A DNA stretch of 64,000 nt, taken from the NCBI RefSeq assembly GCF_000198775.1, contig NC_014722.1, positions 1,722,867 through 1,786,866 on the forward strand, given 5' to 3'. The DNA is from Mycetohabitans rhizoxinica HKI 454. GTDB lineage: Bacteria; Pseudomonadota; Gammaproteobacteria; Burkholderiales; Burkholderiaceae. Below the pieces are notes generated by a model that saw nothing but the letters and a program-made list of their open reading frames with translations, was not told the DNA's origin and did no database searches. The translations under genes were made by a program, and so were the position numbers. Numbering within the stretch: the first letter of the stretch is position 1; every line of letters begins with the position of its first letter. Shown here in pieces: positions 1 to 10,135 of the stretch.

Positions 1-448
1 ATTCATTGATCTCGCGCGGCATTTCCTCACCGCGGTATGCCTCGATGACGCGCTGGCGCTCACCTTCGCGCAATTGCTCAGCCACACGCTGCGTCAGCTT
101 GCGATACCGGTCGATTGTCTCGCGCATACGCGCAATGCGGCCGGTCTGCTCAGGATTATCGGCTACCGTCGCCTCGAGCGCATTCAGCCGGTCGGCCAGC
201 TCGACCCATGTCGCGCGCTTGTCCGCGAACGACGGATCACCGACGATAATCCCCGTGCGCAATTGCGACGCCTGGCGCAGCAACGGACCAAGCAGCGCCT
301 CGGCCTGGTTGATTACCTTTTTGGATTGCAACGCCCATCGTTCGGCGTCGGCCACTTGCCGTTCCACGCCGAATAACGCGACCAACAGCGCCAGTTCGCA
401 CACTACCGGCACCGCGACGAGCAATAGTCCCTTGGTAAAGAGCCTCAT
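1..448 (-). CDS. CHASE3-domain sensor histidine kinase, N-terminal part (runs off the window)
   Basis: The reverse strand reads open from an ATG at 448 to the window edge (149 codons). It begins MRLFTKGLLLVAVPVV, giving a membrane segment at about residues 5-25. A long helical periplasmic region follows, with QSKKVINQAEALLGPLLRQ and later RMRETIDRYRKLTQRV, the usual look of a CHASE3 sensor domain. Family members continue into HAMP, PAS or kinase modules, which would lie outside the window. The signal sensed is unknown. The call rests on the N-terminal pattern only; a methyl-accepting protein with the same input domain is the alternative. Confidence 0.6.
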   Translation of the reverse strand, partial: MRLFTKGLLLVAVPVVCELALLVALFGVERQVADAERWALQSKKVINQAEALLGPLLRQASQLRTGIIVGDPSFADKRATWVELADRLNALEATVADNPEQTGRIARMRETIDRYRKLTQRVAEQLREGERQRVIEAYRGEEMPREINE

Positions 449-697
449 GCGCCAACCGGCATCCGCTCGAACGTCAATGCATGTCCCCTTGTCGAAGGCC
501 GGCGTCACATTACGGGTCCAGTGCCGGCCAGCGAACGATTATCGGCCTTGCACGCCGATATTTCAATCGCGGAGCAAGCTCGCGGCGACATGATCCGGAT
601 TCATTTTTTGAAATCGGTCAATATGCTATAAAGATCGGAACGCCTGCGCGACGACCGCCGCTGTGTTTGCCGCAGCCGCCGTCTTTTCATTCCATCC

Positions 698-1153
698 ATG
701 CCGTTTGAGATGAATACCATGTCCACTCCAAAAAAGCGCAGACACGCATGTAGCGATGAGTCCTTTTTGACCCAACTCGCTGGCTGCAAGCCGTTCGCGC
801 AACTCGACACTAAGATCGCGCGCGCCCGCGCTCAGGACGAACCCGTACTGTATCCGCATGCGCTGCCGGGCCTGGACGTGCTAATTTGCACGGTGCGCGG
901 CGCGCAGCCGCCCTACCCGCGTGCGGCCGAGCTGCGCCGGCGCTGTATCGAATCGGTGGCCCATGCGTTAGAGCAGCCGTTGGACGGGCTCGAGCACGGC
1001 GGCTATTGGTACGAGGCCAACGGCGTCGGCTTCCTGGTGTTCGCCAGCCGGGCGCGCACCGCGATCCTTCCGCAATTTTGCTCGATCGCAAACCGGCGCT
1101 CACACGGCGCCGAACGTAACATGCGACGCCCGCTGCGAACACGGCAGACCTAA
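698..1153 (+). CDS. Hypothetical protein, 151 aa
   Basis: This open frame has the GC-rich third-position pattern of neighbouring genes and no recognisable domain. ATG codons at 698, 710 and 719 are all possible starts; 719 has a GAG-containing stretch about nine bases upstream. The central part, with CTVRGAQPPYPRAAELRRRC and GGYWYEANGVGFLVFASR, looks like folded protein, while the basic C-terminus looks less conserved. It has no signal peptide or membrane segment. It stands alone between a sensor kinase and cysB. Function is not inferred. Confidence 0.45.
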   Translation: MPFEMNTMSTPKKRRHACSDESFLTQLAGCKPFAQLDTKIARARAQDEPVLYPHALPGLDVLICTVRGAQPPYPRAAELRRRCIESVAHALEQPLDGLEHGGYWYEANGVGFLVFASRARTAILPQFCSIANRRSHGAERNMRRPLRTRQT

Positions 1154-1207
1154 ACCGCGGCGTGCCGCCGAGTCAGCCACATGCCGTTCATCGGTGCGTT
1201 CGCGCCG

Positions 1208-2134
1208 TCAGGCGGCTTCGCGCAACTGGCCGGATACCTGGGCCTCGGTCAAGTGGGGTGCGAACATCTCAATCAACCGGTATGCATAGGCGCGCAGGAA
1301 CGCGCCCTTGCGCAGTCCGACGCGGGTCGTGCTCGGCTCGAACAAGTGCTGCGTGTCCAGCGCGACCAACTCACTGTCTCGCTTCGGATCGTACGCCATC
1401 GCAGCGACAATGCCCACGCCCAGTCCCAGTTCGACGTATGTTTTGATCACGTCCGCGTCGATCGCCGTCAGCACTATGTCCGGCGCAACACCGGCCCGCA
1501 CGAACGCCTGGTCCACGTGCGAGCGTCCCGTGAAATCCTGATCGTACGTGATGATCGGGTAGTCGGCAATGTCCTCCAGCGTCACTGCGGGCTGGGTCGC
1601 GAGCGGATGCTCACTTCGCACCACGACGGTGTGATGCCACGAGTAGCCTGGAAATGTCACGATCTCGCCGTAGCGGTCCAGGCCCTCAGTTGCGATGCCG
1701 ATGTCCGCGTCGCCGTTGATGACCATCTGCGCGATCTGGTGCGGACTGCCCTGGCGCAGCGCGAGATGGACCTTCGGATACATCTCCTTAAAACGATGCA
1801 CGACCTTGGGCAACGAGTAGCGCGCTTGCGTGTGCGTAGTGGCGACCACCAGGTGGCCGGTGTCCTGATCTGCATACTGCCGCGCGACGCGGCGCAGGTT
1901 TTCCGCATCGAGCAACATGCGCTCAATCAACGTGTGCACGGCCTTGCCAGGCTCCGTCAAACCAGTGAGCCGCTTGCCCCGGCGGATGAAGATATCGACA
2001 CCGAGTTCGTCCTCGAGATCCTTGATTTGCTTGGAGACCCCCGATTGCGACGTATACAGTACATTTGCCACTTCGGTCAAATTCATGTTCTGGCGCACAG
2101 CCTCGCGCACGAAACGCAGTTGCTGGAAGTTCAT
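1208..2134 (-). CDS. cysB: CysB-type LysR transcriptional regulator
   Basis: This is a LysR-family activator of sulfur assimilation, which in the family responds to N-acetylserine or O-acetylserine and sulfur status. An N-terminal winged helix-turn-helix spans about residues 1-60 (MNFQQLRFVREAVRQNMNLT, then TSQSGVSKQIKDLEDELG). A periplasmic-binding-like effector domain follows, with the CysB-type stretch GDADIGIATEGLDRYGEI. The length of 308 aa is close to the family norm. It is the last gene of the leftward sbp-cysT-cysW-cysA-cysB series, 16 bases after cysA, so it is probably co-transcribed with the transporter it controls. Cbl is the only close alternative. Confidence 0.93.
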   Translation of the reverse strand: MNFQQLRFVREAVRQNMNLTEVANVLYTSQSGVSKQIKDLEDELGVDIFIRRGKRLTGLTEPGKAVHTLIERMLLDAENLRRVARQYADQDTGHLVVATTHTQARYSLPKVVHRFKEMYPKVHLALRQGSPHQIAQMVINGDADIGIATEGLDRYGEIVTFPGYSWHHTVVVRSEHPLATQPAVTLEDIADYPIITYDQDFTGRSHVDQAFVRAGVAPDIVLTAIDADVIKTYVELGLGVGIVAAMAYDPKRDSELVALDTQHLFEPSTTRVGLRKGAFLRAYAYRLIEMFAPHLTEAQVSGQLREAA

Positions 2135-2150
2135 TTCGTTTTCTCAGTTC

Positions 2151-3212
2151 TCATCGTTGCGCGGGAAACACCCGCACGGCACGCGGCACCGCGGTCACGC
2201 CGTCGCCGACGGCCAGCCCCAGCGCGCGCCATGCGTCACGATCGAGCTGCGCTTCCAGCGTCTGGCCAGCCTGAGCCTGAAGCTCAACGCGCACCGAGCC
2301 GCCCAGCGGCACGATCCGCCGCACGTCCACGCGGATGCCGTCCTGCGCGGCGCCCGCCTGCGGCAACAGTTGTAGATCGTGCGGTCGCACAAAGGCAAGC
2401 GCTGGTCCGCTGAAGTCACCCTGCGCGGCAATCCGTGCGCCTTCGCCGTGCGGCACGAAGCCCTGTTCGCCCAGTGTGCCGGACAGCCGGTTCGCCGCGC
2501 CGAGAAATTCATAGACGAACGCACTACCCGGGTGGTCGTAGATGTCCTGCGGACTGCCGATCTGCTCGACGCGGCCATGATTGAGCACCACGATTCGATC
2601 CGCAACCTCGAGTGCCTCCTCTTGATCGTGCGTCACGAAGAGGGTCGAGATATGCAGGTCGTCGTGCAGACGCCGCAACCAGCTGCGCAGCTCCTTGCGC
2701 ACCTTGGCATCGAGCGCGCCGAACGGCTCGTCGAGCAATAGCACCTTGGGCTCGACCGCAAGCGCGCGCGCCAGCGCAATGCGTTGGCGCTGTCCGCCCG
2801 ACAACTCAGACGGATAGCGTTGCGCGAGCCAATCCAGTTGCACGAGCTTGAGCAACTCGTGGACCTTTTCCCGAATTTGCGCCTCTGAGGGGCGCTCGCG
2901 GCGCGGCTTCACACGCAGCCCGAACGCGACGTTCTCGAACACCGTCATATGACGGAACAGCGCATAGTGCTGGAACACAAAGCCGACCTGACGCTCGCGC
3001 GCGCCGACGTCGTTCACGTCCTGCCCATGCAGCACAACCTGACCCACATCCGCATACTCCAAGCCTGCAATCACACGCAGCAGCGTGGTCTTGCCACAGC
3101 CGGACGGCCCGAGTAGCGCGACCAGTTCGCCGGACGGGAATTCTAGCGACACATTGTCGAGCGCGGTGAAATCGCCAAAGTGCTTTTGCAAGTTGCGAAC
3201 AATGATGCCCAT
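2151..3212 (-). CDS. cysA: Sulfate/thiosulfate ABC transporter ATP-binding subunit CysA
   Basis: This ATPase energises sulfate and thiosulfate import. The start at 3212 ([20 protein letters not shown]) fits the family; the frame is open further upstream but that part overlaps cysW. Visible motifs are Walker [10 protein letters not shown], the signature LSGGQRQR, Walker [13 protein letters not shown] and the switch-loop His in [11 protein letters not shown]-terminal TOBE-like domain covers about the last 100 residues. At 353 aa it has the usual length. It lies 20 bases downstream of cysW and 16 bases upstream of cysB in a five-gene leftward operon. Confidence 0.95.
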   Translation of the reverse strand: MGIIVRNLQKHFGDFTALDNVSLEFPSGELVALLGPSGCGKTTLLRVIAGLEYADVGQVVLHGQDVNDVGARERQVGFVFQHYALFRHMTVFENVAFGLRVKPRRERPSEAQIREKVHELLKLVQLDWLAQRYPSELSGGQRQRIALARALAVEPKVLLLDEPFGALDAKVRKELRSWLRRLHDDLHISTLFVTHDQEEALEVADRIVVLNHGRVEQIGSPQDIYDHPGSAFVYEFLGAANRLSGTLGEQGFVPHGEGARIAAQGDFSGPALAFVRPHDLQLLPQAGAAQDGIRVDVRRIVPLGGSVRVELQAQAGQTLEAQLDRDAWRALGLAVGDGVTAVPRAVRVFPAQR

Positions 3213-3232
3213 ATCAATTTCCGCGTGGATGG

Positions 3233-4138
3233 CTAGCTGGCTGCCGGCTCGCTCGACGTCTGGGTGAGCCGGCGTTGCGCGATCAATTTCAACGCGAGCG
3301 TCGCCAGCGCAAGCAACGCCAGTAGCGACGCGACCGCGAACGCGGCGACGAAGTTGTATTCGTTGTAGAGAATTTCCACGTGCAAGGGCATCGTGTTGGT
3401 CTGCCCGCGAATGTGGCCAGAAACCACCGAGACTGCACCAAACTCGCCCATGGCGCGGGCATTGCACAAGATCACGCCGTATAACAGGCCCCACTTAACG
3501 TTGGGCAGCGTCACGCGACAAAAGATCTGCCAGCCGGAGGCGCCCAGCACACGGGCCGCCTCCTCCTCGTCGGCGCCCTGCGCCTGCATGAGCGGGATCA
3601 ATTCGCGCGCGACAAATGGAAACGTGACGAACACCGTCGCCAGCACGATGCCTGGCACCGCGAAGATAATCTGCACGTTGCGATCTTGTAGCCACGGGCC
3701 AAACCAGCCTTGCGCACCGAACATCAGCACGTAGATCAGCCCGGAGATCACCGGCGAGACCGAAAATGGCAAGTCAATCAGCGTAGTCAGTAGACTCTTG
3801 CCGCGGAACTCGAACTTTGCGATCGCCCATGACGCGCATAAGCCGAATACAACGTTCAGCGGCACAGCGATCACCGCCGTGATCAATGTCAGCTTGATCG
3901 CCGACAGTGCATCCGCGTCGGTCAAGGCGTCCAGATAGACCCCCACGCCCTTGGCTAGCGCCTGATAGAACACCGCGGCCAGCGGCAGCACCAGGAACAG
4001 ACCAAGAAAAAGCAGCGCGATCGCAGTCAGCGCCCACCGTACCGCACGCGGCTCGGTCGTCACGTCTACACGCGATGCCCGCCTCGGCTGCACGCCAGCA
4101 TCGATTGCGACCGCCGATTGAGTGGCTTGCTGGCTCAT
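3233..4138 (-). CDS. cysW: Sulfate ABC transporter permease CysW
   Basis: This is one of two membrane subunits of the sulfate importer. The chosen start at 4138 ([15 protein letters not shown]) overlaps the cysT stop as ATGA; the 29-residue upstream extension reads into cysT and is not expected. About six membrane segments are visible, plus the ABC permease EAA loop in [19 protein letters not shown] and the family pattern [16 protein letters not shown]. The length is 301 aa. The translational coupling to cysT suggests balanced synthesis of the two permeases. Confidence 0.95.
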   Translation of the reverse strand: MSQQATQSAVAIDAGVQPRRASRVDVTTEPRAVRWALTAIALLFLGLFLVLPLAAVFYQALAKGVGVYLDALTDADALSAIKLTLITAVIAVPLNVVFGLCASWAIAKFEFRGKSLLTTLIDLPFSVSPVISGLIYVLMFGAQGWFGPWLQDRNVQIIFAVPGIVLATVFVTFPFVARELIPLMQAQGADEEEAARVLGASGWQIFCRVTLPNVKWGLLYGVILCNARAMGEFGAVSVVSGHIRGQTNTMPLHVEILYNEYNFVAAFAVASLLALLALATLALKLIAQRRLTQTSSEPAAS

Positions 4139-5031
4139 CGCGCCTCGCCAGCCGTGACCACGGACGGTGCGACACTGGGTGGCGTCGCGCAGCGCGTACT
4201 GGACGTGCGCCGCTGCAGCACCCATTGCAGCGTGTTGATCGTCAGCAGCAGCACGAACGATACGAGCAGCATCACGACGGCCAGGGCCGTCGCCCCTGCA
4301 TAGTCGTACTGTTCCAGCTTCGTAATGATCAACAATGATGTGATTTCAGACTTCATTGGCATATTGCCCGCAATAAAAATCACCGAGCCATATTCGCCGA
4401 GCGCACGCGCAAACGCGAGCGCAAAACCCGTCAGCAGCGCGGGCAGCAACGACGGCAGGACCACGCGGCGAAAGGTCAGCCAGCGCGTCGCACCGAGGCA
4501 GGCAGCGGCCTCCTCCTGCTCGCGCTCGAACTCCTCCAGCACCGGTTGCACGGTGCGGACCACGAACGGCAATCCAATGAAGGTCAGCGCGACCAGCACC
4601 CCGAGCGGCGTGAATGCCACCTTGATGCCAAGCGGGACGAGCAGCGAGCCTACCCAGCCGTTACCCGAATAGACGGCGGCCAGCGCAATGCCAGCGACCG
4701 CGGTGGGCAAAGCGAACGGCAGATCGATCACCGCATCGACAAGCCGCTTGAACGCAAACTCATACCGCACCAGCACCCATGCTACGACAAAGCCGAACAC
4801 CACATTGAGCAGCGCGGCGCCCAGCGACGCGCAGAACGTGAGCCGGTACGAGGCCAGCACGCGCGGCGACGCGACGGCACGCGCAAACTCGGGCCACGTC
4901 AATGTCGCCGTCTTCAAGAAAGCCGCGGCAAGCGGGACCAGCACCACTAGGCCCAAATACGCGACCGTGATACCGAACGTGACATCGAACCCGGGCAACG
5001 CACTGGGCTTGCGAAAATAAAAACGACTCAT
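4135..5031 (-). CDS. cysT: Sulfate ABC transporter permease CysT (CysU)
   Basis: The partner of CysW in the sulfate channel, 298 aa with about six membrane spans. Family landmarks are [17 protein letters not shown], the EAA loop around [19 protein letters not shown], and [18 protein letters not shown]. The gene follows sbp by about 110 bases and its stop overlaps the cysW start by four bases. The order sbp-cysT-cysW-cysA-cysB is the usual Burkholderiaceae arrangement. Confidence 0.95.
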   Translation of the reverse strand: MSRFYFRKPSALPGFDVTFGITVAYLGLVVLVPLAAAFLKTATLTWPEFARAVASPRVLASYRLTFCASLGAALLNVVFGFVVAWVLVRYEFAFKRLVDAVIDLPFALPTAVAGIALAAVYSGNGWVGSLLVPLGIKVAFTPLGVLVALTFIGLPFVVRTVQPVLEEFEREQEEAAACLGATRWLTFRRVVLPSLLPALLTGFALAFARALGEYGSVIFIAGNMPMKSEITSLLIITKLEQYDYAGATALAVVMLLVSFVLLLTINTLQWVLQRRTSSTRCATPPSVAPSVVTAGEAR

Positions 5032-5142
5032 GCCTGCTACTCGCCTCCAAGCACCGCTCGCACCCGACCCAGGGGATTCGGGCTCGGCGTACGCCGGCAG
5101 CCCTCTCAGGCCGCGGGCCGCCGCCTGGCAGCCATCGTCGGC

Positions 5143-6192
5143 TTACTGTGGCTGATAAATCGAATCGAATACGCCACCGTCGGCAAAATGCACTTTTTGA
5201 GCCTTCGCCCATCCGCCGAATGTATCGTTGACCGTGTACAACTTAAGCTTTGGGAACTGCCGGATCAGCGCGTCGGGCACCTTGCTCGAGCGCGGCCGAT
5301 AGAAGTGCTTTGCCGCGATCTGCTGGCCCTGCTCGGTGTACAGAAAGTTCAGGTAAGCCTGCGCGAGCTTGCGCGTGCCGCGGCGGTCCACCACCTTGTC
5401 GACCAGCGCGACCGGTGGTTCGGCCAGAATGCTGACCGATGGCATCACGATCTCGAATTGGTCAGGCCCGAACTCCTTGAGCGACAGGAATGCTTCGTTT
5501 TCCCAGGCGACCAGCACGTCGCCGATACCGCGTTGCACGAAGCTGGTAGTCGCACCCCGTGCGCCGGAATCGAGCACACCGGCATTCTTGTACAGCTTTG
5601 CGACGAACTCGCGCGCTTTTTGCTCACTGCCACCCGGCTGGTGCAACGCGTACGCCCATGCGGCCAGGTAGTTCCAGCGTGCGCCACCGGAAGTCTTTGG
5701 GTTCGGGGTGACGATGGACACGCCCGGCTTGACCAGATCGTCCCAGTCCTTGATCCGTTTCGGATTGCCCTTGCGCACAACGAACACGATCGTCGACGTG
5801 TACGGCGCCGCATGGTCCGGCAAGCGTTTTTGCCAATCCGCGTCAATCAATCCCTGCTTGGCGATCGCATCGATATCGTAGGCCAGCGCCAACGTGACAA
5901 CGTCCGCCTGCAAGCCATCGATGACCGAACGCGCCTGCGCGCCCGAGCCGCCGTGCGACTGTCTGAACGATACGGTCTCGCCGGTCTTGGCCTTCCATTC
6001 TTTTGCGAACGCTTGATTCATGTCCTGGTACAGTTCTCGCGTCGGGTCATACGACACATTGAGTAGCGTCCTGTCCGCGACGGCCGCGCCACTGGCCACG
6101 ATGCCGCACGTCAGCACCCATGTCGCGGCTAACCGCCGCCACACCGATGCACTGTCGCGCTGCCGCGCCCGCCCCGTTACCTGTTCGCTCAT
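5143..6192 (-). CDS. sbp: Periplasmic sulfate-binding protein
   Basis: This extracytoplasmic solute-binding protein delivers sulfate to CysTWA. An N-terminal export signal has a basic segment followed by [18 protein letters not shown], so the mature protein begins near [16 protein letters not shown]. Sulfate-binding family signatures visible are [34 protein letters not shown] and [20 protein letters not shown]. The length of 349 aa is normal. It is the first gene of the operon. The AT-rich 220 bases between it and lexA should hold its promoter and any CysB sites. Sbp versus CysP cannot be settled from sequence alone. Confidence 0.92.
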   Translation of the reverse strand: MSEQVTGRARQRDSASVWRRLAATWVLTCGIVASGAAVADRTLLNVSYDPTRELYQDMNQAFAKEWKAKTGETVSFRQSHGGSGAQARSVIDGLQADVVTLALAYDIDAIAKQGLIDADWQKRLPDHAAPYTSTIVFVVRKGNPKRIKDWDDLVKPGVSIVTPNPKTSGGARWNYLAAWAYALHQPGGSEQKAREFVAKLYKNAGVLDSGARGATTSFVQRGIGDVLVAWENEAFLSLKEFGPDQFEIVMPSVSILAEPPVALVDKVVDRRGTRKLAQAYLNFLYTEQGQQIAAKHFYRPRSSKVPDALIRQFPKLKLYTVNDTFGGWAKAQKVHFADGGVFDSIYQPQ

Positions 6193-6372
6193 TTGTATGC
6201 CCGTGGATGTCGTGAGGACCGGCCAAGTCTAACGAACGCGTTTCATTATCAAAAATAATCGTTCCTTATGCTTTTATATTCAAAAGTCGTAAGAGACCGG
6301 GCGGCGCGCCAACAATTTATGCCACGAGCAAACAGACAACGATTTCAAGTAACACTTGAAATACTGCGAATA

Positions 6373-6408
6373 CTGTATAAAAATACAGGAACCTGTTCAT
6401 CCATACAG
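6373..6408 (+). promoter_or_regulatory. Two tandem LexA (SOS) boxes upstream of lexA
   Basis: Two perfect CTGT-N8-ACAG sites lie at 6373-6388 (CTGTATAAAAATACAG) and 6393-6408 (CTGTTCATCCATACAG). They are spaced 20 bases start to start and end eight bases before the lexA start codon. This is the classic autoregulatory arrangement, predicting that LexA represses its own gene until DNA damage triggers self-cleavage. Confidence 0.95.
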
Positions 6409-6415
6409 TAACCTC

Positions 6416-7063
6416 ATGACTAAACTCACCGCCCGTCAGCAGCAGGTCTACGACTTGATCCGCCGCGCGATCGAGCGCACCGGCTTTCCGCCGACGCGCG
6501 CCGAGATCGCTGCAGAACTCGGCTTTAGCTCAGCCAACTCGGCCGAAGAGCACTTGCGCGCGTTGGCGCGCAAAGGGGTGATCGAACTGGCGGCGGGTGC
6601 GTCACGCGGGATCCGATTGCTGTCAATGGAAGACGGACCGCACCAGTACACGCTGCCACATCCAGCGGTCATGCAGTTATCGCTGCCGCTGGTCGGTCGC
6701 GTCGCGGCCGGCAGTCCGATCCTGGCTCAGGAGCATATCGCGCAGCATTACGCGTGCGATCCAGCGCTGTTTGTGAGCCGGCCCGACTATCTTCTGAAAG
6801 TACGCGGGATGTCGATGCGCGATGCAGGCATCTTCGACGGAGACCTGCTGGCCGTACAGAAACAGCACGATGTGAAAGAAGGCCAGATTGTGGTGGCGCG
6901 GCTGGGCGACGACGTGACGGTCAAGCGCTTCCATCGGCTGGTAAATGGCATCGAATTGATCGCAGAAAATCCGGATTACGAGAACATCATTGTGAGCCCG
7001 GGACAAGAAGATTTTGAATTGGAAGGCATTGCGGTCGGCTTGATCCGCCCCAACGCGTTCTAA
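6416..7063 (+). CDS. lexA: LexA repressor (SOS regulator, self-cleaving)
   Basis: This is the transcriptional repressor of the DNA-damage response. The start at 6416 ([17 protein letters not shown]) lies just after the two SOS boxes; the in-frame upstream ATG would run through the operators. It has a winged-helix DNA-binding domain at residues 1-65, and the Ala98-Gly99 cleavage bond in GRVAAGSPI. The catalytic Ser133 is in GMSMRDAG and Lys170 in VTVKRFH. At 215 aa it is full length and apparently functional. The next gene starts 20 bases downstream. Confidence 0.97.
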   Translation: MTKLTARQQQVYDLIRRAIERTGFPPTRAEIAAELGFSSANSAEEHLRALARKGVIELAAGASRGIRLLSMEDGPHQYTLPHPAVMQLSLPLVGRVAAGSPILAQEHIAQHYACDPALFVSRPDYLLKVRGMSMRDAGIFDGDLLAVQKQHDVKEGQIVVARLGDDVTVKRFHRLVNGIELIAENPDYENIIVSPGQEDFELEGIAVGLIRPNAF

Positions 7064-7083
7064 ATACCGACACGGAGAAACCG

Positions 7084-7500
7084 ATGAAACGACTTGCCCG
7101 CCTGTTTCCGTTACGCGCGTTCGGGCGCCTGCGTCATCTGCGAGGCCTCGTGCCATGCGGTGCATCATCGCACCCCGCCACTTCGTTCGGTCTGTTGATG
7201 GGCGGCGCGACGCCGGCACAGCGCCCGACCGCACCAATGCACGACGGCATGGCACACGTCGTGCGGGAGTACATGGAATTGCCATCTAGCTTACCGGCTT
7301 TCGCGCGCGTGCCGCTGCGCCACGGCGTGCCTCAGGCCGAACCGGCCCGTCGTCGCCCATGGCGGGAGGACGAACCGGTGCGCGTCTACCGCAGTGCATC
7401 GCGCGTGGTACTAGTGGGCCATATCGATGCGGTTTGCAGCATGATCGACCGGTATATCGCGGCAGAGGAGACTGGGGTTGCCCACGGTTTGCTGGATTAA
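7084..7500 (+). CDS. Hypothetical protein downstream of lexA
   Basis: A 138-aa protein that starts 20 bases after lexA, with a GGAGAAACC ribosome site just before its ATG, so it is probably co-transcribed and SOS-controlled. The N-terminal half is basic and low in structure. The C-terminal part VRVYRSASRVVLVGHIDAVC followed by SMIDRYIAAEE looks conserved and folded. Its position is like that of sulA in other proteobacteria, but I cannot see SulA-family motifs. Function is not assigned. Confidence 0.6.
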   Translation: MKRLARLFPLRAFGRLRHLRGLVPCGASSHPATSFGLLMGGATPAQRPTAPMHDGMAHVVREYMELPSSLPAFARVPLRHGVPQAEPARRRPWREDEPVRVYRSASRVVLVGHIDAVCSMIDRYIAAEETGVAHGLLD

Positions 7501-7524
7501 TTTGTTCGCGCTACAACTGCGCAT

Positions 7525-8187
7525 ATGACATCGGCCTCATTTAAGCGTCTTGTCGCCGCAGGGGTGACGCTGGCTAGCGGGGTGGCAGGCGTGCTCAGCT
7601 ACGCGTCGCCTTATATCGTCCTGAACCGCCTGGAGCATGCAGCCGATGCGCGCGACGCCGAGACGGTCAATCGATACGTCGACTACCCTGCATTGCGTGC
7701 CAGTTTGAAACAGGAACTCAATGCACGGATCACGCGTGCGGTCGGCGCGCATGCAGATGATTCGCCGCTGGCGCAGGCAGTCGCCAGTGTCGGCACGATG
7801 GTCGGTTCCGCGTTAATCGCACCGATTGTCGAAGTCTATGCAACGCCAGACGGTGTGGCCGCGTTGCTAGCCGGCATGCCCCCGCGCGATTTGGCAAGCG
7901 ACACGACACCGCCGGGCCCGGTGCGGGTTCCGCAAGCGAGTGCGACACGCGGCGCAGCCGTTTCCGGTACGTCGGATTCCGCCGGCCCCAGCGCACCAGG
8001 CGGCCGACAGCCCGCGGCCGGCGCGTCCGTAAGCGGCGAAGTTCGCGCGAGTGCCGCCTATCGCGGCCTCAACGAGTTCGTAGTCCGATACCGCACTGAT
8101 TCGAAGGACCCGCCGTATAGGATGATTTTTAACCGAACCGGCGTTTTCAGCTGGCAACTTGTTGGAGTCAAACTCAACGGTTCATGA
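7525..8187 (+). CDS. DUF2939 family protein
   Basis: A 220-aa protein with an N-terminal membrane or signal segment (VAAGVTLASGVAGVLSYASP). This is followed by the DUF2939 pattern of helix-rich sequence, ADARDAETVNRYVDYPALRA. Residues about 125-165 form a Pro/Ser/Ala/Gly-rich linker, and the C-terminal block ends VFSWQLVGVKLNGS. It is probably periplasmic and membrane-anchored. No biochemical role is known for the family. It sits alone 24 bases after the preceding gene. Confidence 0.75.
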   Translation: MTSASFKRLVAAGVTLASGVAGVLSYASPYIVLNRLEHAADARDAETVNRYVDYPALRASLKQELNARITRAVGAHADDSPLAQAVASVGTMVGSALIAPIVEVYATPDGVAALLAGMPPRDLASDTTPPGPVRVPQASATRGAAVSGTSDSAGPSAPGGRQPAAGASVSGEVRASAAYRGLNEFVVRYRTDSKDPPYRMIFNRTGVFSWQLVGVKLNGS

Positions 8188-8244
8188 TGCGGGTCATTGC
8201 GACACGGGGCCGACCCATGTGAATCCACACCGTAGCGCGACAAC

Positions 8245-8786
8245 TCAAACCCTTTCCGCCGCTGCAGCGGTGGATAACTCGACTTCATTCGCTTCGCCCG
8301 CGCTCGAGACGGCAACCAGGATGCTGCAGCGAACGCGGTCCAGCAACTACGTATTCTCCGGGCCTGTCCACCAGCGAGCCAAGCCGGTGCGCACGATGAC
8401 CGACCACGACGAGACCCGCCTGCATATGCTCCGCACACTGGGTGATTTCGTCAATCGGATTGCCCAATGCGAAACGGCCATGCGCACTCAGGCCCCGTTT
8501 CTGGAGCCAATCCACCCCGTCCTGCAGAATGTCCCGCGCCGCCTGCTCGAACTGCCCGCACGCCACATCGGTCATCAACCCCGCGCTTTGCGCAATGCTC
8601 GAGCACATGTTCACGACAGCCAGCACATGCGTCTGCGCCCTAAGGTCGAGTGCCAGCTCGGTTCCCTGACACAATGCCTTGCGGCTTTTCCACTGCCTTG
8701 CGACCTTCCCGCGACCCATCGTAGCACAGCAAAATGGTTCGATAGCTGGCGATGTCGACCTCCGTTGGTTCAAAAAGTGAATCCAT
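8245..8786 (-). pseudogene. Universal stress protein (UspA family), decayed
   Basis: Pieces of one Usp protein occur in successive reading frames. The first is MDSLFEPTEVDIASYRTILL with CYDGSREGRKAVE from 8786. A frame change follows to TELALDLRAQTHVLAVVN and QAGLVVVGHRAH. A second change leads to GLARWWTGPENT, an in-frame stop, then LLDRVRCSILVAVSS. The order matches a complete Usp fold including the GxxG-type nucleotide-binding stretch, but two frameshifts and a stop break it. It is a neighbour of other decayed genes, consistent with relaxed selection. Confidence 0.8.
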
Positions 8787-8939
8787 CCGTGCATCTTCGA
8801 CCGTCGGAATCAACAAAAAATGCAGGAAAACACGTATCCAGGAATCGATTGCCAGGATCGATCTCAATGCCGACTCTGCCCTCGATGCCTAAACACGCGA
8901 TTGAATTTACCAGCGTCAAAAAAAGTCCATGCAAATAAT

Positions 8940-9320
8940 ATGGTCATCGATGCCCTGTTGATTTACCGCCAGAACGGGCAGGGCTATGGGTTACTCAAAT
9001 CGAAGGCTCCGGCAAGACGACCACACTGCGTATGTTGCTCGGCATGGCACCGCCGGATGCGGGCATCATTCATGGGCTCGGCGGGCCCGTGCGCGCATGA
9101 GTGTCGTGCCGCGACTTGATGCTCTCCATCCGAACTTTCCGTCATCGAGAATCTACGCGTGCTTACCTGGTACTTCGGCATTCTGGCATGCACGGGCAAT
9201 GCGCGAAGCCGTCGCTGCTCGAATTCACCCAGCTCGACAACAAGGCTTACGCCCGTGTCACGGAGTTCTCAAACGGCATGAAACGGCGCCTGACGGCTGA
9301 CTCACGCATTAACCAATAAC
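8940..9320 (+). pseudogene. ABC transporter ATPase fragment (NodI/export type), decayed
   Basis: The remnant shows YGLL, a frame change, then EGSGKTTTLRMLLGMAPPDAG (a degenerate Walker A and following region). After a stop and another frame change come LLEFTQLDNKAYARVTEFSN and GMKRRLT, the counterpart of an LSGGMKRRLTLA signature. Walker B and everything downstream are missing. The best match by pattern is the NodI or drug-export ATPase family. No partner permease is present. Confidence 0.7.
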
Positions 9321-9811
9321 CCTCCCTACCCGTGAGAGACACACCTACGACCGGCCGGATCCGCAAGCTCGGCATCTGGTCTGGAAGCAATGACGCTTGT
9401 TGCTTGCACGCGGTAACGTAATGGCTTAGTGAAAACTGCTCAGAATGGTGCAACTTGGTTCACACAGTGAAATTTTTGATTGATAACATTTACGGTGTAT
9501 TCCAATTAGTAAACACTGACTTTGCACTCAGCGGGCTTTGGTCACACGCATGGCATAATACATATCAAATATGGCGGATTATTCGGTATTCTTCATCGAT
9601 GTTTACGCCACCATGTTGGTTGGGCTGCTCATGCTAGCCATCGGGGAAACCGCATGTTACGCTTAGCGCAGCGAGGATAAATAACTGTATGCTAGTGACG
9701 CACTCGTACACATGGGAAATTTTCCTTACGCCAGCTGATAAATTTTATATAAGTGAAGTTTCATCCGCACTGCATCGCATCGCTTAACTTATTTACCAAA
9801 GGAGAGCTATA
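9321..9811 (+). other. AT-rich stretch with no supported gene
   Basis: About 490 bases of mostly low-GC sequence. A short 60-codon frame at 9455 lacks a ribosome site and any recognisable feature. The last 40 bases hold the leader and ribosome site of the next gene. This marks the left side of the accessory island. Confidence 0.5.
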
Positions 9812-10135
9812 ATGATTAAAAAATACTTAATCTCTTTGATTTTTATGATGCTTCTCGCAATAAATAATGCATTTGCAATGGATGGCGGATTTTGCTTTCC
9901 TGTAAAACAAGCAGAAAGAGGACAAAATATTATAGCCAGTACAGAATTGGGGCCTAATATGCAATGGAAGTGCGACGACGGAATTATGGAAAATTTTTTT
10001 TATAGACCATTAACAACCACATCGCAAATTTATCAAATGGGTTTCCGCATTGTCGGAGTTTACACCGCCAGCTCTTCCATAAATAAATCCCCACAAGAAA
10101 ACATCCCCTATATTCTTATTGAAAGGAACCGTTGA
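9812..10135 (+). CDS. Small secreted protein in AT-rich DNA
   Basis: A 107-aa protein with a strong ribosome site (AAAGGAG) and a clear Sec signal peptide, MIKKYLISLIFMMLLAINNA with cleavage after AFA. The mature part is about 85 residues with two cysteines (GFCFPVKQAERG and QWKCDDG) that could form a disulfide. Base composition is far more AT-rich than in core genes, which suggests horizontal acquisition. I do not recognise a family. An exported factor is supported; its role is unknown. Confidence 0.65.
   Translation: MIKKYLISLIFMMLLAINNAFAMDGGFCFPVKQAERGQNIIASTELGPNMQWKCDDGIMENFFYRPLTTTSQIYQMGFRIVGVYTASSSINKSPQENIPYILIERNR

Noticed and set aside
6..593. Long forward open frame at the left edge
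   Set aside because: It is the antisense shadow of the CHASE3 sensor kinase; the reverse frame has a membrane segment and helical sensor pattern, the forward frame only Ser/Arg-rich sequence.
2151..3494. 447-codon version of CysA
   Set aside because: The extra N-terminus overlaps cysW and is unlike the family; the start at 3212 matches known CysA proteins.
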